A DNA stretch of 64,000 nucleotides from positions 124,001-188,000 of the forward strand of contig JALBYC010000010.1 of the NCBI GenBank assembly GCA_023212645.1. The letters run 5' to 3'. Below, piece after piece: positions 60,214 through 64,000 of the stretch. The notes under the pieces were generated by a model. That model saw only the letters and a program-made list of their open reading frames with translations. It had not been told where the DNA came from and ran no database searches. The first letter of the stretch is position 1, and each line of letters begins with the position of its first letter. This DNA is from Farysia itapuensis (taxonomy: Eukaryota > Basidiomycota > Ustilaginomycetes > Ustilaginales > Ustilaginaceae). A program made the position numbers and the translations under genes.

Positions 60214-63102
60214 TCATTTCGAGGAGAAGAACCAGCTTGATCGAGCTTTGGGCGAGTTATCGTTAGCACCTGGTGCCGAGACGCCTTGCAGAGCTGCTAC
60301 GGGTCCTGGCTGTGGTCCAGCTGCCGGTCCTCCTCCGCGCAGTGGCTTGGCAATTCGGCCAAAGCCCAGTGGCCCGGCAGTAGCAGCACCCGCAGTCGCT
60401 CCAGCTCCACGAACTTGACTCGCTTGGTTCAGCCGCTCCTTGACTGCCTGCATTTGGTCTTCAAACTTGCGGTTCTGCATCATCAGCTTGTCCTGACTCT
60501 CCATCAGATGCTGTTCCAACGCCTGAATTCGCTCGTTACGCGCGAGAAGCTTGCGCTCGGCAATGGAAACTTCCTTCTTGAGACTGCTGTTTTGCTCCAC
60601 CAGCTGCTTCTGCACATTCGTCAGTTGCTCCAGATTGCGTTCCAGGAAAGCCATCTTTTTCTGTTGCGCTTTCGAGTTGCTGCTTCGGACGACGTTGTTG
60701 TACTGTTCCCGGGACTCGTCCAGAGAGATTTCCAGCTCGACCACTTTCTCGCATCGAGCCTGTAAGTCGCGCATGAGTGACTTCTTCATCGTGTCAAACT
60801 CGCTCAATTGAGCAGCCATGGTCTTGCGCACACGCTCCAGATCTCGTGCAGACTCTGCCAGGTTTCGGCCGCCTTCAACACCAGCTGCGGTCACAGCAAA
60901 TGCACGTTTGAGCTCTTCGTTGGTGCTCTTGAGGTGCTCGTTGACCGACGTCAGCGTCGAGACTTCTTTCGCTTTGAGCTCCATCTGTCGCTTTAGGTCG
61001 GCGATTTCGCTGACTTGTGCTTCGCGTTTGGACGCATATTGCGACTCCAACTTGGCTTTCAGGTCGTCGACATCGACATGGACGTGGTTGGTCTCTTCCG
61101 CCTTGATGGATTTGTCTAGCAGCCCGTCGTACTCTGCTTCGAGGCTGGCGAAGCGGGTCTCGAGCTCCAAGCGTCGCTGATGCAGCAGTTCATTCTCTTC
61201 GTGTGCTTGACGAACACGTTCGGACTGCTCACGAACCAGCGTCTGGCTTTCCAGCAGCTGCTCTCGGACCGTCGAAAGATCGTCAGCCGATAGAGATCCA
61301 GTAGCTCCCGCCGTGCCAGCTAGCTCGAGCTTGGCAAGCGTCTCGCGAATCTGCTCCTCTTTCTCCGACACTACGCCCTGGTTGAAGTCGGCCATCATTT
61401 TGGCCATTCGCTCGGCCTTCTTCCTCTCTTTGCCTTCCTGCGAGGGGTCTTTGGCCGTCTTGGCTGTGTCCGCAAGCGACTTTCGAAGCTCTTCAAGCTC
61501 GTTGGAAAGATCCTTGTTCTGTTCCTTCAAGATGTCGAGCGTGATGGTAGCATCCTTATGTTCGTAAGTGACGCGCTCCAGCTGCAGCTTAATCTCATTT
61601 ATTTCAGAGGTCATGGCTTTGTTGTCTTTGGACAGCGTGGCTTCTTGTCCGCGGTAGAAAGACAGTTCGCTTGTGGCTTCGCGCAAAGATGCTTCTGCCG
61701 TCTTGAGCGCTACTTCCTTCTCGCCGATTTGATCACTGAGCTCGTTCTCTCTGCGTAGGAACTCATCTCTCTCGTCTTTGTCGAGAGAAACGCCTGATGG
61801 TGTCTCTGGTCTGGACGACAGCTCGCGGAGACCTTCAACAGCAGGCGTGAGGGGTCTAGATGGACCGTTGGACGGCGGAAGGGTGGGAGTCGAGATGGGT
61901 GCACCGCGACCCACAACCACTTTGCTTGCCTCGGCCCATTCGGATTCGGGAACTTTGCCACCGGCACGCCATGTTTTGAGCTCGGCTTCGAGGTTGGCAA
62001 TGTACTGCTGATATCTCTCGTTGTCGGCCTTGGACTTTTTGAGTAGTGCTTTTAGCTCAGCTGGGCTGAGCTCGGCATTGACTCTAGCCTTGTTCTTGAT
62101 ACTCTTGGCCCGCACACCGAATCGCAAAGTTGAAAGCGTCTCGTCGGCATTGTACACACAGGGGGAAGCGTTGACGATCAGAGTTGTGCGGGAATTGCCA
62201 CCCAACGATTCTTGCAGAATTCGGGTGAGTTTCGAGTCTCGATAGGGGATGTGGGAGGACTTGCCGTCAGTGAGCGAGTTGATGACCATGCCGAGTGCCG
62301 AAAGACTCTTGTTGATCTTTTTTGCCTCTTCCAGAGTCTGACCACTAGCGCCAGTCTTGCCGACTTTTTCTGATCCTGCCAGATCGACGAGGTATAGATT
62401 GCCCGACTTCTGACTGCCTGTCTCGGTGTTGCGCTGCTGAATCGTGATGAGAAATATGGAATGGGATCGTGAGGATTCGGCGTTCATATTAGTAGACGAA
62501 GTAGCTCTTGCGAGTCCTCCCTGTCGCATGATTTCGTACACATCAGCTTGACCGCCAACGTAAAAGTCAGAGAGGCCTTTGACGTACACTCCGCGGTTCT
62601 TCTCTTCGTGCACCTGCAGGTTATCATTCTGCGGTGCGAGCAGATCGCGGATCTTTTCCATGTAAATCTCCATGTACGAGACCTTGACCAGATACTCGAG
62701 ATGCGGGGGACTGGCCATGATGTTCTCAAAGATCTGCTCAGTGATGCGCGGGATGATACCTTTGAGATTGTCGTTGTCGATGTCGGCGCCCATCATTGTG
62801 AAAGTCTTACCGGAACCGGTCTGGCCGTAGGCAAAGATGGTGCCATTGTATCCGTTGAGGACATCGTCCACCGTCTCCTTGATGCCAAACTCGAAAACGT
62901 CTCGCTGCCGCGTGTTCATGGGAAACACTCTGTCGAAGGTGAACCCACTTGCTTCTGGGCCTGAGGTGCCAGCACCGCGAGTCATCTTGACGAGTGTGCC
63001 ATCGTCGCTGAAGTCAACGACAATGTCGCTCCCTTCTCTCTGCTCCAAGCTGTTGGGTGGCCGAAACCTGCAGACGACCTTTATATTACTTGTGCTAGCC
63101 AT
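60214..63102 (-). CDS. kin2: Kinesin-1 heavy chain
   Basis: Plus-end-directed microtubule motor for vesicles, organelles and dynein cycling; called Kin2 in Ustilago maydis. 962 residues from ATG 63102 (MASTSNIKVVCRFRPPN); upstream in-frame sequence has only GTG. Motor domain about residues 1-345: P-loop GQTGSGKT, switch I NAESSRSHS, switch II DLAGSEKVGKTGA. Then come the neck and long coiled coils to about residue 900. The conserved tail motif RIAKPLRG near residue 917 corresponds to the autoinhibitory QIAKPI-R motif of kinesin-1. Length matches fungal kinesin-1 (about 930-970). Single exon, divergent from the UBLCP1-like gene. Confidence 0.95.
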   Translation of the reverse strand: MASTSNIKVVCRFRPPNSLEQREGSDIVVDFSDDGTLVKMTRGAGTSGPEASGFTFDRVFPMNTRQRDVFEFGIKETVDDVLNGYNGTIFAYGQTGSGKTFTMMGADIDNDNLKGIIPRITEQIFENIMASPPHLEYLVKVSYMEIYMEKIRDLLAPQNDNLQVHEEKNRGVYVKGLSDFYVGGQADVYEIMRQGGLARATSSTNMNAESSRSHSIFLITIQQRNTETGSQKSGNLYLVDLAGSEKVGKTGASGQTLEEAKKINKSLSALGMVINSLTDGKSSHIPYRDSKLTRILQESLGGNSRTTLIVNASPCVYNADETLSTLRFGVRAKSIKNKARVNAELSPAELKALLKKSKADNERYQQYIANLEAELKTWRAGGKVPESEWAEASKVVVGRGAPISTPTLPPSNGPSRPLTPAVEGLRELSSRPETPSGVSLDKDERDEFLRRENELSDQIGEKEVALKTAEASLREATSELSFYRGQEATLSKDNKAMTSEINEIKLQLERVTYEHKDATITLDILKEQNKDLSNELEELRKSLADTAKTAKDPSQEGKERKKAERMAKMMADFNQGVVSEKEEQIRETLAKLELAGTAGATGSLSADDLSTVREQLLESQTLVREQSERVRQAHEENELLHQRRLELETRFASLEAEYDGLLDKSIKAEETNHVHVDVDDLKAKLESQYASKREAQVSEIADLKRQMELKAKEVSTLTSVNEHLKSTNEELKRAFAVTAAGVEGGRNLAESARDLERVRKTMAAQLSEFDTMKKSLMRDLQARCEKVVELEISLDESREQYNNVVRSSNSKAQQKKMAFLERNLEQLTNVQKQLVEQNSSLKKEVSIAERKLLARNERIQALEQHLMESQDKLMMQNRKFEDQMQAVKERLNQASQVRGAGATAGAATAGPLGFGRIAKPLRGGGPAAGPQPGPVAALQGVSAPGANDNSPKARSSWFFSSK

Positions 63103-63355
63103 GTTATCGGGGTCCACACCTTACTGAGAGCGGAATTGCCGACGTTGCTCGCCTTGTCCGAGTCTTATCGTGCTGGTTGCTGGTGGTAAGTGTTGGTGTG
63201 TTGTGCGCGGCGCGCGATGTGCTTTGCTCTGTCAGAGCGCCAAAATAAGTGTTGTTCCGTGTTCGTTGTTCTTTGATCCGAGTTCCGTGCATTGCGCGAG
63301 AGGACCCTGAAGTCAGAGCTCACACACCCACTGCCTTCGTATAACTCCCTACAGG

Positions 63356-64000
63356 ATGGAATATGCAGGAGAGGATCAAGATGTGCCACCAGCGCCAGAG
63401 CCAATGCTCAATGCTGTAGAGAAGGACGCTGACCCTACGCAAATGCCCGCGACGACGTCAGAAGCGTTCATTGGCTTCTCCATCAAGTACAGCGGTTCAG
63501 CACTCTCTCTCAGGTTAAGCGAGGATGAGACCGTGGCAGACCTCAAGGCGGTATTATTCTCCATGACAGATGTGCCACCGGAAAGCCAGAAGCTACTCGG
63601 CATGGTGAAGGGTCGACAGCCGGCTGATGAGACCTTGTTGGGCCAGATCCCATATGCTCCCGCTGCCCTCAGGAAGCGCCTACAACCGGCAGCACGCGCT
63701 GCAACTTCCCCTTTGGAGATCAATCTTTCGTCAGCTTCGAGCTCGGGCTCAGCAGAAGCACCATGCAAGCTACAAGTTTCACTCACGCTGCTCGGAACAC
63801 CCGAAGCAGACCGCTTCAAAGATCAAACAGGCTCAACACTTTTCGCTGGCGACCTCTCGGATGCAAACAAGGACATTGACTATCTCGACCCTGTCCAGAC
63901 TACCGCAGTGGTAGAGCCCAGTAAAGATCCCAAGAACTTGGCGAAACTGTCCAAGGTGATTGAGCGATTCTCCGACTTCTCCGTCATCAACCCGCCCCGA
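63356..64000 (+). CDS. UBLCP1-like proteasome/CTD phosphatase (3' truncated by window edge)
   Basis: 215 codons open to the right edge from ATG 63356 (MEYAGEDQDVPPAPE). A ubiquitin-like domain sits at about residues 40-90 (FSIKYSGSALSLRLSEDETV, then DVPPESQKLLGMVKG). An Ala/Ser-rich insert follows, then DYLDPVQTTAVVEPSKDPKNLAKLSK and RFSDFSVINPPR at the last codon. The order and the closing INPPR match human UBLCP1 immediately before its HAD-type phosphatase domain (there ILNPPREGKKLLVLDVDYT). The catalytic half therefore lies beyond the window. UBLCP1 dephosphorylates the 19S regulatory particle in the nucleus. The call depends on motifs in the N-terminal third only. Confidence 0.78.
   Translation, partial: MEYAGEDQDVPPAPEPMLNAVEKDADPTQMPATTSEAFIGFSIKYSGSALSLRLSEDETVADLKAVLFSMTDVPPESQKLLGMVKGRQPADETLLGQIPYAPAALRKRLQPAARAATSPLEINLSSASSSGSAEAPCKLQVSLTLLGTPEADRFKDQTGSTLFAGDLSDANKDIDYLDPVQTTAVVEPSKDPKNLAKLSKVIERFSDFSVINPPR

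Noticed and set aside
1..64000. Search for transposons, telomere repeats, CRISPR arrays and rRNA/tRNA genes.
   Set aside because: Reading both strands by eye gave no terminal repeats, transposase or reverse-transcriptase motifs, repeat-spacer arrays or convincing tRNA structures. A tRNAscan or repeat search would be decisive.

Overview
The window is a gene-dense piece of a nuclear fungal chromosome. Most genes have no introns or a few 57-116 bp GT-AG introns, intergenic distances are short, both strands are used about equally, and coding regions are rich in Ala/Ser/Gln/Asp runs. Gene content (a full-length carotenoid desaturase, kinesin-1, a NIT2-type GATA factor, large Zn2Cys6 regulators) and protein style point to a basidiomycete of the smut group (Ustilaginomycotina, e.g. 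Ustilago/Sporisorium/Pseudozyma-like). The species cannot be fixed from the sequence alone. I saw no transposon, CRISPR array, tRNA or rRNA gene.

Layout, left to right. 0-9 kb: the 3' part of a NIT2/AreA GATA factor, the TRAPPII subunit Trs120, and a mitochondrial DUF155 (RMND1/Mrx10-like) protein. 9-17 kb: ankyrin/DHHC palmitoyltransferase Akr1, beta-adaptin, and a secreted type-B carboxylesterase with an unusual N-terminal extension. 17-24 kb: a spliced Jupiter/HN1-like protein, a small stand-alone MIF4G-type protein, mitochondrial ribosomal protein bS21m, and a seven-TM protein of unknown function. 24-31 kb: a Zn2Cys6 factor with a stretched zinc cluster, a five-exon MFS (DHA1-like) transporter, and an unknown Cys-rich protein. 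31-40 kb: a TMEM184/Ost-alpha protein, eIF1A, Yif1, Qcr7, and a single reading frame joining protoporphyrinogen oxidase (Hem14) to the complex I assembly methyltransferase NDUFAF7/MidA. 40-54 kb: a Zn2Cys6 factor behind a promoter packed with PacC/Rim101-type GCCAAG sites, the divergent ribosome-biogenesis pair Utp21/Has1, a class I histone deacetylase, and a third large Zn2Cys6 factor. 54-64 kb: phytoene desaturase Car1, a four-exon Hbs1, YqeY/Aim41, kinesin-1, and the 5' part of a UBLCP1-like proteasome phosphatase.

There is no operon-like pathway cluster, but several divergent pairs make functional sense. Utp21 and Has1 (ribosome assembly) share 169 bp. Qcr7 (complex III) and the Hem14-NDUFAF7 fusion (haem synthesis plus complex I assembly) share 172 bp. 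The strongest candidates for something new are the Hem14-NDUFAF7 fusion, whose linker carries what looks like a relic mitochondrial presequence, and the twelve-copy GCCAAG cluster upstream of the Zn2Cys6 gene at 40791. Splice structures were worked out by hand from GT-AG signals, reading-frame continuity and family similarity. All spliced models have total coding lengths divisible by three.
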